Source: a virus. From it: a DNA stretch of 37,063 nucleotides. Position numbers and translations under genes: made by a program. Location: the IMG/VR virus record IMGVR_UViG_3300021952_000015, positions 1 through 37,063 of that record, one strand, 5' to 3'. A model generated the notes under the pieces. The model worked only from the letters and a program-made list of their open reading frames with translations. It was not told the DNA's origin and searched no databases. This document shows, piece by piece, positions 14,889 to 22,026 of the stretch; within the stretch, counting starts at the first letter, position 1; every line of letters starts with the position of its first letter.

Positions 14889-15031
14889 GCAACCACAAAG
14901 CCACGCCCGAGCAGTGGATGGAAACGTTGACCCGACTGGATGCGCTGCTGGTTGAAAGCATCACCGGCGACGACCTGACAGCTTGCGTCGACCGGCTCAA
15001 GCGGTCGGCGGCGCCGAGGAGGGCGGCGTAA
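14885..15031 (+). CDS. Small hypothetical protein, 48 aa
   Basis: ATG 14885 overlaps the stop of the previous gene by 4 nt (ATGA), and its TAA overlaps the ATG of the HNH gene by one base. The peptide begins MSNHKATPEQWMETLTRLDA and ends in a basic tail. The KATPEQW start resembles the gene at 15651 (MTDYKATTEQW), so it may be a truncated relative. The overlaps on both sides are the main evidence. Confidence 0.6.
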   Translation: MSNHKATPEQWMETLTRLDALLVESITGDDLTACVDRLKRSAAPRRAA

Positions 15032-15402
15032 TGGCAGTACCCAGACCGCATTCAATTCGTGGCAACTGGAGCGAAGGGGATTGGGCTGGCCTGGAGTTTG
15101 AGTTCCGAGAAACCCTTGAGTTTTTGGATGACCCAGATGACGACATTCACGACATCCTTAGGTCTACAGCAGAGTCATACGGTCACAGCCAAGAATCCTA
15201 CGTTGCCTTTCTGCAATCTGATTACTGGCAGAGAGTTAGGACTGATGCCATTGTGCAAGCCGGCTGCAAGTGTCAATCCTGTGGAGCAATCGAAAATCTC
15301 CAGGTTCACCACAAGCGCTACTGCCAACGTTTTACGGAACATCTGAACATGCACCTACTGGAAGTTCTATGCGATTCATGCCATGAACAATCTCACGAAT
15401 GA
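15031..15402 (+). CDS. HNH endonuclease, homing-like
   Basis: A 123-residue protein with a typical phage HNH module at the C-terminus: CKCQSCG, then LQVHHKRYCQ (the HH of the motif), then LLEVLCDSCHEQSHE. The N-terminal half is acidic. Base composition is visibly more A/T-rich than the surrounding genes (for example 15101-15260), a sign of recent acquisition, as expected for a free-standing homing-type HNH gene. ATG 15031 overlaps the upstream TAA. It could alternatively assist DNA packaging, but the terminase genes are not nearby. Confidence 0.85.
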   Translation: MAVPRPHSIRGNWSEGDWAGLEFEFRETLEFLDDPDDDIHDILRSTAESYGHSQESYVAFLQSDYWQRVRTDAIVQAGCKCQSCGAIENLQVHHKRYCQRFTEHLNMHLLEVLCDSCHEQSHE

Positions 15403-15432
15403 GCAAGTAGCGACCTTTGCAGAGGCCCAGCC

Positions 15433-15654
15433 ATGACCGACCACTGCGGGATCGACCTCACTAGCCAGCCGCCGCTGTTCCGCTGCGAGCTGTGCGGTGC
15501 TGAGCAGGTGCTGGTGCTGCCGATCCCGCTACATGAGGCGGCACGGCTGGCTGAGGAGTGGACAGAGCAGCACGCGGACTGCGCCGATCCGCCTGAGACC
15601 TGGCATAGCCACCCATCACTGACTGCTGAACAACGTAATTCCAATCTCCGATGA
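15433..15654 (+). CDS. Small zinc-ribbon-like protein, 73 aa
   Basis: Starts MTDHCGIDLTSQPPLFRC. A CELC knuckle (residues about 18-21) is followed at a distance by HADCADPPETWHSH, giving possible Cys/His metal ligands. First member of the array of small overlapping genes that extends to 19612; its stop overlaps the next ATG. The function is unknown. Confidence 0.65.
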   Translation: MTDHCGIDLTSQPPLFRCELCGAEQVLVLPIPLHEAARLAEEWTEQHADCADPPETWHSHPSLTAEQRNSNLR

Positions 15655-16265
15655 CTGACTACAAAGCAACGACTGAGCAGTGGGCTGCACTCCGCGCCAG
15701 GGTCGAAGCGCTGGAGGCCAAGTACGAGACGCAACGCCTGGCCACGCTGGAGTGGGGCCAGGACGTGGACAAGGTGAAGCGCTGGAGCGATGACCACCTG
15801 AAGCGGATCATGAAGCTGGAGCGCAACGCCACGATGACCGAGCTGCGTGAAGCCAGTGCAGAGCTGACGCCAGCCCCCGCCAGCTCGCTGGTAGAGCGGG
15901 TGGTTATGGCTATTGGGCGTGATGGCGAGACCGCACGTTGGAGCGAAGCCCGCGCCGCGATCCGTGAGGTGGCGGCGTGGCTGCGGGAACAGGGTGTCGG
16001 TACCTCGCTGGCCGTGCTGCGGCCAACTGGCTTGAGCAGGAGGCTGAGCGTGGCTGACATCACCACCTACAAGCTCGATGCAGCCTTTGCGCCGCTGCGC
16101 GAGTTTGACCACCTCGCCAAGCCCGATGATTTCATTGAAGTGTCGCTATGGCACAACGGCGAAGGCTTCGATGTGAACCTCAACAGCAACGGCGAGCAGC
16201 GTTTCTCTCTGACCTGGGGCATGTTCAAGGCCCTGAAGAAACTTGTTAAGGAGCTGGATCAATGA
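15651..16265 (+). CDS. Mosaic hypothetical protein, 204 aa
   Basis: Begins MTDYKATTEQWAALRARVEA and continues as a coiled coil to about residue 70. The middle (SLVERVVMAIGRDGETARWSEARAAIREVAAWL) is a helical module common in cyanophage and host small proteins. The C-terminal 60 residues form a separate alpha/beta segment (DFIEVSLWHNGEGFDVNLNS, then FSLTWGMFKALKKLVKELD). It looks like three joined modules. It has 4-nt overlaps at both ends. No enzymatic motif is visible. Confidence 0.75.
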   Translation: MTDYKATTEQWAALRARVEALEAKYETQRLATLEWGQDVDKVKRWSDDHLKRIMKLERNATMTELREASAELTPAPASSLVERVVMAIGRDGETARWSEARAAIREVAAWLREQGVGTSLAVLRPTGLSRRLSVADITTYKLDAAFAPLREFDHLAKPDDFIEVSLWHNGEGFDVNLNSNGEQRFSLTWGMFKALKKLVKELDQ

Positions 16266-16606
16266 GCAACATCACCCCACCGCCGGAGCTGGTGGAGCAA
16301 TGGATCAGCGAGCTTGATCGGCCAGACGACCCGCGCTGGCAAGAGTACGAGCAGGACATTGCCGACCGCGCCGCCCACTGGGGCGCAGACCAGGAGCTGG
16401 ATGCGTGCTGTGCGTGGCTTGATAGCTATCACGCCATCGGTCATTCACCTGTAGTCGCTCAACTTCGCGCCTGGCGCCGCCCCAAGCCGCCGAGCTTGAA
16501 CAGCACTGCGCTGCAAATGCTGGGGACGATTGAGCGCGACGCGCACTACTTACCCGAGATCACCGACACCATCCGCCGCGCCCTGGAGGCCCTGCCCAAT
16601 GACTGA
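16262..16606 (+). CDS. Array protein of family gamma, copy 1
   Basis: A 114-residue helical protein. The start PPPELVEQWISEL, the middle AAHWGADQELDACCAWLDSY, the RAWRRPKPPSLN segment and the end DTIRRALEALPND are all repeated in the next gene, so the two are tandem paralogues. No function is known. It shares 4 nt with the previous gene, and its last 8 nt overlap the next start (ATGACTGA). Confidence 0.75.
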   Translation: MSNITPPPELVEQWISELDRPDDPRWQEYEQDIADRAAHWGADQELDACCAWLDSYHAIGHSPVVAQLRAWRRPKPPSLNSTALQMLGTIERDAHYLPEITDTIRRALEALPND

Positions 16607-16973
16607 CATCACCCCATCGCCGGAGCTGGTGCAGCAGTGGAACATGGAAGGCCGCCATCAGGACTACTGCACTCTTATTGAGTCCATAGCTGCTAGCGCC
16701 GCCGCTTGGGGAGCGGACAAGGAGCTGGAAGCGTGCATCGACTGGATTGCCAATGCTCGCAACTCAGGCATGGGCTGGGACATCGCTGCCAGCCTCTCCG
16801 GCGACCTCCGCGCCGCTCGCCGCCCCAAGCCGCAGAGCTTGAAGGAGCAGGCATTGGAAGATCTGGCACGCATTGAGGCAAATTGTGGACATCTGACGAT
16901 GCCTGAGACACGGTTGCTGGTCAAAAGAGCCGACACCATCCGCCGAGCCCTGGAGGCCCTGCCCAATGACTGA
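16599..16973 (+). CDS. Array protein of family gamma, copy 2
   Basis: A 124-residue tandem paralogue of the preceding gene: PSPELVQQWNMEG, AAAWGADKELEACIDWI, RAARRPKPQSLKEQALEDL and DTIRRALEALPND. ATG 16599 is chosen because it gives the paralogous N-terminus and the same 8-nt ATGACTGA overlap as other junctions in this array. A longer frame upstream is only a shadow of the previous gene. The function is unknown. Confidence 0.75.
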   Translation: MTDITPSPELVQQWNMEGRHQDYCTLIESIAASAAAWGADKELEACIDWIANARNSGMGWDIAASLSGDLRAARRPKPQSLKEQALEDLARIEANCGHLTMPETRLLVKRADTIRRALEALPND

Positions 16974-17214
16974 ACTCTCCCCCGCCGCGCTAACGGTTTG
17001 GGACCGTTTCTGCGGCATTGTTGAAGACCACGGACCACCACGCTTGGGGCTTGCCGCCGCCCTGCGAGCTGCTGCGGATCAGGTGGTGCCAGAAGAGACG
17101 TGGTTGGGGACAGAAGAGCCTTGCTACGCCTATTACCGCCAACGGTGCAATACGCGCCGCGATCTCCTCGCCATTGCCGCCGAGCTAGAAATCTCTACCC
17201 CTGAAAACCGATGA
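16966..17214 (+). CDS. Array protein of family alpha, copy 1
   Basis: An 82-residue protein with the alpha-family pattern: LSPAAL at the start, LGLAAALRAAADQV in the middle, RRDLLAIAAELE near the end and the tail ISTPENR. Related genes are at 17755, 18344 and 19122. The spacing between the ADQV helix and the AIAAELE helix holds Cys, Tyr and Arg residues. No function is known. The 8-nt overlap upstream and 4-nt overlap downstream indicate coupled translation. Confidence 0.7.
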   Translation: MTELSPAALTVWDRFCGIVEDHGPPRLGLAAALRAAADQVVPEETWLGTEEPCYAYYRQRCNTRRDLLAIAAELEISTPENR

Positions 17215-17243
17215 CTGACTTCCGAGCGCTGTGCGCTGAGCTG
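17167..17243 (+). repeat. 77-bp direct repeat, copy 1
   Basis: Matches 18644-18720 at 74 of 77 positions. It spans the end of an alpha-family gene (AIAAELEISTPENR), the ATGA overlap and the start of a beta-family gene (MTDFRALCAEL). The sequence marks a gene junction duplicated by recombination. Confidence 0.8.
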
Positions 17244-17762
17244 GTTGACGAACTTGAAGACTGGATTGCTTACGGCGATGAGGCCGACTGCGCCGATGCA
17301 CATGCGGTTGTAGACCGCGCCCGCGCCGCCCTGTCCCAGCCCGAGCCGCAGGGGCCGACGGATGAGGAGCTGTTGGTCTGGGCGAGCTACTACGGCATCG
17401 ACTATGTGGACATCAGCCGCCCGTCCGAGCTTGACGGAGAAAGAGCGCCGGTCAGGAGCGACGAGCTTTGCATCTTCGCCCGCGCTGCCCTCGCCCGCTG
17501 GGGCCGCACCGCCATCGAGCCGGTGCCCGTCGCTGAGCGCCTGCCGGGGCCGGAGGATTGCGCACCGTGGCCTGACGAACCAGATGCAAATCCTTGGTGC
17601 TGGGCTGGAAAAGAAGTTGACGGTGGCTGGGAGTGGGCCCAGATCGGCATGTTGGGAGTCGATGCAAAAAATCTGGGACGGGTTCTTGGCGGGGGTGGCT
17701 GGACCCACTGGCTCTCCCACCACGCGCTGCCGGTGCCGCAGCAGGAGGCCGACCGTGACTGA
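17211..17762 (+). CDS. Array protein of family beta, copy 1 (DUF551-like C-terminus)
   Basis: A 183-residue protein. It begins MTDFRALCAELVDELEDWI and has a helical N-terminal half with RARAALSQPEPQGPT. The C-terminal half (EPVPVAERLPGPEDCAPWPD, then WCWAGKEVDGGWEW and THWLSHHALPVP) resembles DUF551, a small Trp-rich beta domain of unknown function found in phages and bacteria. A shorter paralogue lies at 18688. It overlaps the alpha gene upstream by 4 nt. Confidence 0.75.
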   Translation: MTDFRALCAELVDELEDWIAYGDEADCADAHAVVDRARAALSQPEPQGPTDEELLVWASYYGIDYVDISRPSELDGERAPVRSDELCIFARAALARWGRTAIEPVPVAERLPGPEDCAPWPDEPDANPWCWAGKEVDGGWEWAQIGMLGVDAKNLGRVLGGGGWTHWLSHHALPVPQQEADRD

Positions 17763-18036
17763 TCAAATCATGGAAACACTTACCAACGAAGAGCACGAGC
17801 GCCTGTTGCTTATGAGTGAACACGCCATCGCCTCTCCGTTATCCCCCGCCGCGCAGGCGATGCTGGATGCCTTTCTTGGTGACTGCAAAAACACTGGACT
17901 ACAAATGGATGATTTACGCGAAAACGTCGCCGCCGCTCTGCGAGCTGTTGCGGATCAGGTGCACCACCACTGGGATGGCATGGAGTGTGTTGATTACCTC
18001 TGCGCCATCGCCGCCGAGCTTGAAGCCCATGACTGA
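17755..18036 (+). CDS. Array protein of family alpha, copy 2
   Basis: A 93-residue protein starting with GTG 17755 (MTDQIMETLTNEEHERL), which gives the usual 8-nt overlap (GTGACTGA); ATG 17770 is an alternative. Alpha-family hallmarks: LSPAAQAMLDAFLGDC, NVAAALRAVADQVHHHW and LCAIAAELEAHD. The His-rich HHHWDGMECVDYLC segment could bind metal. The function is unknown. Confidence 0.7.
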   Translation: MTDQIMETLTNEEHERLLLMSEHAIASPLSPAAQAMLDAFLGDCKNTGLQMDDLRENVAAALRAVADQVHHHWDGMECVDYLCAIAAELEAHD

Positions 18037-18337
18037 CCTCTCCCCCGCCGCGCAGGCGGTGCCCAAGCAATGCAAAGACATTCCGGACCATCCGATCCTT
18101 AAATTCTTGCAGCGCCACAAAGGCAAATGGTGCAACTGGTTCTTTGAAGACGAACGCGACGTTCATCGCTGTATGCCCCCTGGTACGCCAGACAAATTGG
18201 TCTTGGCAAAGATGCGCCAGCTCATCCGCCGTGGCCTTGTTGATGGGTGTGGCTGCGGCTGCCGTGGCGACTTTGAAATTACTGCCAAGGGTGAACAATT
18301 CTTGGCCTTTAGCCGAGCTACAAATCTCTATCCCTGA
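18029..18337 (+). CDS. Chimeric array protein, 102 aa
   Basis: It starts like an alpha-family gene (MTDLSPAAQAV) but continues into an unrelated domain: HPILKFLQRHKGKWCNWFFE, then KLVLAKMRQLIRRGLVDGCG and DFEITAKGEQFLA, which looks like a small winged-helix module with a Cys/Gly-rich turn (CGCGC). After its stop-proximal region, a relic of the alpha-family tail (AELQISIPENS) survives in another reading frame at 18312-18347. The gene therefore looks like an insertion of a winged-helix-like module into an alpha gene. The function is unknown. Confidence 0.65.
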   Translation: MTDLSPAAQAVPKQCKDIPDHPILKFLQRHKGKWCNWFFEDERDVHRCMPPGTPDKLVLAKMRQLIRRGLVDGCGCGCRGDFEITAKGEQFLAFSRATNLYP

Positions 18338-18350
18338 AAACTCATGACTG
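18312..18350 (+). repeat. Degenerate 39-bp copy of the array junction repeat
   Basis: Similar to the 3' part of the alpha gene ends at 17180 and 18657 (GAGCTA-AAATCTCTA-CCCTGAAAAC-ATGACTG pattern), but it lies out of frame relative to the gene at 18029. It ends at the start of the next gene. Confidence 0.6.
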
Positions 18351-18691
18351 CCCCCACCGCTCGCGAGCTGATCCAGCGGCTGACCGATGAGCTGGAACAC
18401 GCAACAGACCACAACTACCAGCAAGCTCTTAAGGCTCAAGCTAGCGCTTTTCTCGCCGCTAAGTTATCCCCCGCCGCAAAGTTTGTGCTTAACGCCGTTT
18501 TGCCTCTTTCTGATGAAGACCTTTTGTACACCTGCACCGATGAACAATATGCGGCCAGGATGGCTGCCGTCGCCCTCCAGGCCGCTGCAAATGTAGTCGC
18601 ACCAGAAGCGATGCCGCATCGTCGCAAAATCCGCGATGAAATTCTCGCCATCGCCGCCGAGCTAGAAACCTCTACCCCTGAAAACCGATGA
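18344..18691 (+). CDS. Array protein of family alpha, copy 3 (extended)
   Basis: A 115-residue protein. An N-terminal extension (TARELIQRLTDELEHATDHN) resembles the helical start of other small phage proteins, then alpha-family features follow: LSPAAKFVLNAVLPLSDED, AVALQAAANVVAPE, DEILAIAAELE and the tail TSTPENR. It ends in the second copy of the 77-bp repeat and overlaps the beta gene by 4 nt. The function is unknown. Confidence 0.7.
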   Translation: MTAPTARELIQRLTDELEHATDHNYQQALKAQASAFLAAKLSPAAKFVLNAVLPLSDEDLLYTCTDEQYAARMAAVALQAAANVVAPEAMPHRRKIRDEILAIAAELETSTPENR

Positions 18692-18720
18692 CTGACTTCC
18701 GAGCACTGTGCGCTGAGCTG
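18644..18720 (+). repeat. 77-bp direct repeat, copy 2
   Basis: Differs from 17167-17243 at three positions. It again joins the end of an alpha-family gene to the start of a beta-family gene. Confidence 0.8.
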
Positions 18721-19119
18721 CTGGCCTTTGAGTACGTCTGCAGCGAGTACAAGGTGCCGCTTCAAGCCGCCTTGAGGAAGGCTCGCAAGGCCCTGTTCCA
18801 GCCCGAGCCGCAGGGGCCGACGCTGGATGACGTATCAGAGCTGTGTGAGGAGTTCGGCTTTCACTTGGATGAGAGCTATGACAACTTGGAAAGTGCTGAA
18901 GCGTTGTGGGAGATGTTCCGCGCCGTCCTCGCCCGCTGGGGCCGCCCTGCCGTCGAGCCGGTGCCCGTCGCTGAGCGGCTGCCGGGGACGGAGGATTGTG
19001 ATACGAGGGGCAGGTGTTGGTGGTTCAGCCCATTGCTTGGCGGATGGAAGCTCTGTGATGCGCGAGGCATGACCAAGTTCCCGTTCTGGCTCCCCCACCA
19101 CGCGCTGCCGGTGCCGTAG
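18688..19119 (+). CDS. Array protein of family beta, copy 2 (DUF551-like C-terminus)
   Basis: A 143-residue paralogue of the gene at 17211. It shares MTDFRALCAELL, KALFQPEPQGPT, LARWGRPAVEPVPVAERLPG and the end WLPHHALPVP. The middle differs (LDDVSELCEEFGFHLDESYD), so the first half has diverged or been exchanged. The C-terminal DUF551-like domain has several tryptophans (RCWWFSPLLGGWKLCD). The function is unknown. The 5' end lies in the 77-bp repeat. Confidence 0.75.
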   Translation: MTDFRALCAELLAFEYVCSEYKVPLQAALRKARKALFQPEPQGPTLDDVSELCEEFGFHLDESYDNLESAEALWEMFRAVLARWGRPAVEPVPVAERLPGTEDCDTRGRCWWFSPLLGGWKLCDARGMTKFPFWLPHHALPVP

Positions 19120-19121
19120 CC

Positions 19122-19367
19122 ATGACCAAACCCCTCTCCCCCGCCGCTGCCGCCATCACCAAGGCCTTCAACGAACGCCATGAACTGCTCGGCCCGTTGG
19201 AGGGCAACTGGCAGGAGGTGTGCCTTGCCGCAGCGCTCCGCACCCTGGCCGACTACCAGCGCCCAGCCTGGGACGGCACTGGCCCCGCCTGCCACTGGAC
19301 ACCCACGCCGCACACCCGCCAGGAGCTGCGCAACATCGCCGCTGAGCTGGAGCAGGCCGAGCCATGA
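19122..19367 (+). CDS. Array protein of family alpha, copy 4
   Basis: An 81-residue alpha-family protein: LSPAAAAITKAFNERHELLG, CLAAALRTLADYQRPAWDG and RQELRNIAAELEQAEP. It is more diverged than the other copies and lacks the STPENR tail. It starts 2 nt after the beta gene and overlaps the next gene by 4 nt. The function is unknown. Confidence 0.7.
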   Translation: MTKPLSPAAAAITKAFNERHELLGPLEGNWQEVCLAAALRTLADYQRPAWDGTGPACHWTPTPHTRQELRNIAAELEQAEP

Positions 19368-19612
19368 CCGCGCCCCTCTCCCGCTGCTGCCATGCGCCGG
19401 TGGTGGTTGCGGGTGAGCGGAGCACGCATTGGTACGTCTGCACAGCCTGCCAGCAGCCCGCCGATGCATACCTTCAGCAGGCAGGTTCGCAGCTGATCTC
19501 TACACCGCTCTCCTTTGATGGCTTGAGCCGTAACCAGACACCACCAAGTGACTTAGGCATGACGATACGCTCCACAGCCCAGCCGCCACCATCACCAAAC
19601 TCTTCCTTGTAG
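19364..19612 (+). CDS. Small zinc-knuckle protein, 82 aa
   Basis: Residues 7-32 (RCCHAPVVVAGERSTHWYVC, then CQQPAD) look like a treble-clef or zinc-ribbon knuckle with two cysteine pairs, a pattern seen in many small cyanophage proteins. The C-terminal 45 residues run across the 3' end of the convergent phosphoesterase gene (139 nt overlap) and look low-complexity, so the frame may have been extended by loss of an earlier stop. Last gene of the array. Confidence 0.6.
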   Translation: MTAPLSRCCHAPVVVAGERSTHWYVCTACQQPADAYLQQAGSQLISTPLSFDGLSRNQTPPSDLGMTIRSTAQPPPSPNSSL

Positions 19613-20349
19613 GTCCCTGTCTGCAGGTGCCAGCGCTGCTCAATGCGCTGCTTGCCTGCACTGGTCAGGCGGTAACAGGGATGAGACACAATAGAGCGCT
19701 CATGGTTGTGCCCATTAACAAATACCGAGGCATCTGGAGCAATGTTCGCATACCTACCACCAGCCATGGTGCCCTTGGTAATGATCCCGCCCCATGCGCC
19801 GTGGTGGAAGAACAGGGTAATGCGACGTGTGCGCTCGGGTTTGCCGCTTGAGCCGGAACGGTAGAACGTAAACCAGATGAAGCCTTGGTAACGCATGTGC
19901 TCAACCGGTGAGCCGTGGCGGTCGCGCATCAGCCGCACGACATTGCCCAGGGGGTCAACCTCGTTATTGTTGAGGACGGCGGTTTCGTGGTTGCCGTCCG
20001 ACATCATCAGGATGTTCGAGGCAAATGGCGCGAGGAAGTCAGCTGCCTCGGAAAACACCAAGTCGAAGTAGTTGCTGCCAAGGTGCTCAGGCCTGATGCT
20101 GCCCTTGCTGGCGCGGCGGTCCCGTTTGCCCTGCATGAGGCAGAGCACATCACCGAAGAAGAGGGCATGACCGTTGCGGCCCTGCGCTTGCTTTAGGTGC
20201 TTACGGAGCAGCTCACGATCGCACTTTGGGTTGTCAAGGTGGATGTCTGAGCAAAGCAGGAACTCATGCTGGTCATAGCGTCCGTATGGGATGCGAATCT
20301 CCAGCAGCTCAGGACTGTGGCGCACCAGTTTCAACCTGTCATGCGCCAT
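19474..20349 (-). CDS. Calcineurin-like metallophosphoesterase
   Basis: A 291-residue enzyme. Metal ligands in the expected order: SDIHLD (D35, H37), FFGDVLC (D67), SDGNHE (N120, H121), FFHHGAWGG (H182/H183) and NGHNHE (H214, H216). It should hydrolyse phosphodiesters or phosphomonoesters with two metals; phage members include DNA-repair nucleases (SbcD/Mre11-like) and dNMP or cyclic nucleotide enzymes, and the substrate cannot be told here. No coiled-coil partner of SbcC type is nearby. Its 3' end overlaps the last gene of the plus-strand array. Confidence 0.88.
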   Translation of the reverse strand: MAHDRLKLVRHSPELLEIRIPYGRYDQHEFLLCSDIHLDNPKCDRELLRKHLKQAQGRNGHALFFGDVLCLMQGKRDRRASKGSIRPEHLGSNYFDLVFSEAADFLAPFASNILMMSDGNHETAVLNNNEVDPLGNVVRLMRDRHGSPVEHMRYQGFIWFTFYRSGSSGKPERTRRITLFFHHGAWGGIITKGTMAGGRYANIAPDASVFVNGHNHERSIVSHPCYRLTSAGKQRIEQRWHLQTGTYKEEFGDGGGWAVERIVMPKSLGGVWLRLKPSKESGVEISCEPAC

Positions 20350-20368
20350 CTAAGCAGTGGCAACCGTT

Positions 20369-20620
20369 TCAGGTTAAGTTCGGCACCACAGCTCCAGCGT
20401 TGATGCGCACCATCCGGCGCTGACTGGCCAACGGCGCCAGGTCGATCAGCTCACGGCCAAATCGCCAGCGAGACTTCCGGCACTTCGTCGCCTCCTCAAT
20501 CAGAGTTTTGATGTGCCGCTCACTCACGCCAAATGCCTGGGCAGCCTCAGCAATAGTCAGTAGCAGCCTGCCTTCTGGCCTGTGCGCTTTGACACCCCTA
20601 TCGAAGGAGTAGGTGCTCAT
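20369..20620 (-). CDS. Helix-turn-helix protein, candidate recombination directionality factor
   Basis: An 83-residue basic protein. LLTIAEAAQAFGVSERHIKT is a clear MerR/excisionase-type HTH, followed by a wing-like WRFGRELIDLAPLASQRR. ATG 20620 is chosen; the longer upstream frame is a shadow of the recombinase gene. It is divergent from the large serine recombinase with 39 nt between the starts, the position often taken by phage excisionase/RDF or immunity regulators. A minus-strand TAGGAT at 20655-20660 may be its -10. The role as RDF is inferred from position and fold. Confidence 0.7.
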   Translation of the reverse strand: MSTYSFDRGVKAHRPEGRLLLTIAEAAQAFGVSERHIKTLIEEATKCRKSRWRFGRELIDLAPLASQRRMVRINAGAVVPNLT

Positions 20621-20659
20621 AGCGCAGGCTAGATTCCATGGGCTTTCTGGGCCGATCCT

Positions 20660-21982
20660 ATGCCTGCTGTCGGCTATGCACGGGTCAGCACCGACGACCA
20701 AGCCGGCAGCCTGCCAGCACAGGTCTCGCGCCTTCAGGCCGCCGGCTGCAGCCACGTCATCACCGACATCGAAACCGGCCGCAGCACCGACCGCGATGGG
20801 CTGTTGGAGCTGATGGCAATGGTCCGAGCCGGTCAGGTCACAGAGCTGCTTGTGACCAGGGTGGATCGGCTGGGGCGCGACGCGGCATACACCGATGCCC
20901 TGCTGGCCCAGTGCGAGGCGCACAGCGTCAGCGTCCGCGCCCTGGACGGCGGCACCATCGAGACCGCAACGCCACAGGGGTTCCTGATGGCACGGCTGCA
21001 GACCGGCCTGGCGGAGATGGAAAGCCGGATGCTCTCGCTACGGCTCAGGCGTCAGTTCAGCGTTTACCGCGCCGAGGGTCGTCACCTCAGGCGCCGGAAA
21101 CCGTTTGGCTACCAGGGCGGTCCCGACCACAGGTTGCAGCCACACCCTGATCACTGGCCCCAGGCGTTGCGAGTCATTGAGGAGCTGCGCATCCAGGGCA
21201 GCTTCTCTGGTGTGGCCAGATGGATGACGCAGTGGTGTGAATGGACGCCATCAGCCTGCAACCTACAGAACTGGTTCTGCAATCCAGTAATCCGTGGCCA
21301 CATTGGCCACCACCGCGACCGCAACACCGGCAAAGGCTGGAATCAGGTATGGGGCGAGCTGCACTACGACCAGCATCCAGCGCTAATCAGCGAGACCGAT
21401 TGGCGTGAGCTGGCGGCATTGCTGCAGCGCCCACGAAACCGATTCAGGGGTGGAACCGTCAGCACTGAGACCCGACACGCTTTGACGGGACTGCTGCGGT
21501 GCGCCACCTGTGACCATCTGATGCGACGCAACACGTCAGCTGGTGTTGCATGGTGGCGCTGCCGGCATCGGCTCTGCAATGCTCGCGGTGGCGCCCGTGA
21601 AGAGCGGATTTTGCCGGTTGTAATTGAGGCGTGTATCGATGAGGCTCATCGGCTGTCAGTTGTCGTTTCTCAGCCACAGGGACAAGATCCAGCAATTGCC
21701 GCGATGGCTGATGAACTGGAGCTGATGGAGCGGATGGCCGCAAGAAATCCAGACAACCGCGCCATGTCAGCAGCCGTGGCAGAACAGCGGCAACGGATCA
21801 ATGCTCTCCAGCATGAAAACAAAGAAACCATTGACCAGGAATCACTTGAGAAACTCAAGGATCCACACTTTTTTGCTGGTGGGACTCCAGAGCAGCAGCG
21901 CCTGATGTTCCAGGGACTCTTGCGCTTCGTACGTGTGGGGGTACATGGCGACCCGATCGAACCTCATCGTCGTAGTCTCTGA
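20660..21982 (+). CDS. Large serine recombinase (integrase)
   Basis: A 440-residue site-specific recombinase. The resolvase domain (1-140) has VGYARVSTDDQ with the catalytic serine at residue 10 and RVDRLGRD with catalytic arginines. It is followed by a recombinase domain (RRKPFGYQGG, NLQNWFCNPVIRGHIGHHRD), a zinc ribbon (CATCDHLMRRN, WWRCRHRLCNARGG) and a coiled coil (AMADELELMERMAARN onwards). Cyanobacterial relatives include XisF-like element-excision recombinases. It would integrate or excise the phage genome. The overall length is at the short end for large serine integrases. ATG 20660 lies directly upstream of the fold. Confidence 0.93.
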   Translation: MPAVGYARVSTDDQAGSLPAQVSRLQAAGCSHVITDIETGRSTDRDGLLELMAMVRAGQVTELLVTRVDRLGRDAAYTDALLAQCEAHSVSVRALDGGTIETATPQGFLMARLQTGLAEMESRMLSLRLRRQFSVYRAEGRHLRRRKPFGYQGGPDHRLQPHPDHWPQALRVIEELRIQGSFSGVARWMTQWCEWTPSACNLQNWFCNPVIRGHIGHHRDRNTGKGWNQVWGELHYDQHPALISETDWRELAALLQRPRNRFRGGTVSTETRHALTGLLRCATCDHLMRRNTSAGVAWWRCRHRLCNARGGAREERILPVVIEACIDEAHRLSVVVSQPQGQDPAIAAMADELELMERMAARNPDNRAMSAAVAEQRQRINALQHENKETIDQESLEKLKDPHFFAGGTPEQQRLMFQGLLRFVRVGVHGDPIEPHRRSL

Positions 21983-21991
21983 GACGAGACA

Positions 21992-22010
21992 ACACTGCTT
22001 CGCGCAGTGT
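21992..22010 (+). terminator. Hairpin downstream of the recombinase
   Basis: ACACTGC (21992-21998) and GCAGTGT (22004-22010) form a perfect 7-bp stem with loop TTCGC between convergent genes. Only a mixed T/C tail (CATCATCCTT) follows on the plus strand. Just upstream, GTCTCTGAGAC (about 21976-21986) is a small palindrome. Confidence 0.45.
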
Positions 22011-22026
22011 CATCATCCTTGTGCCA

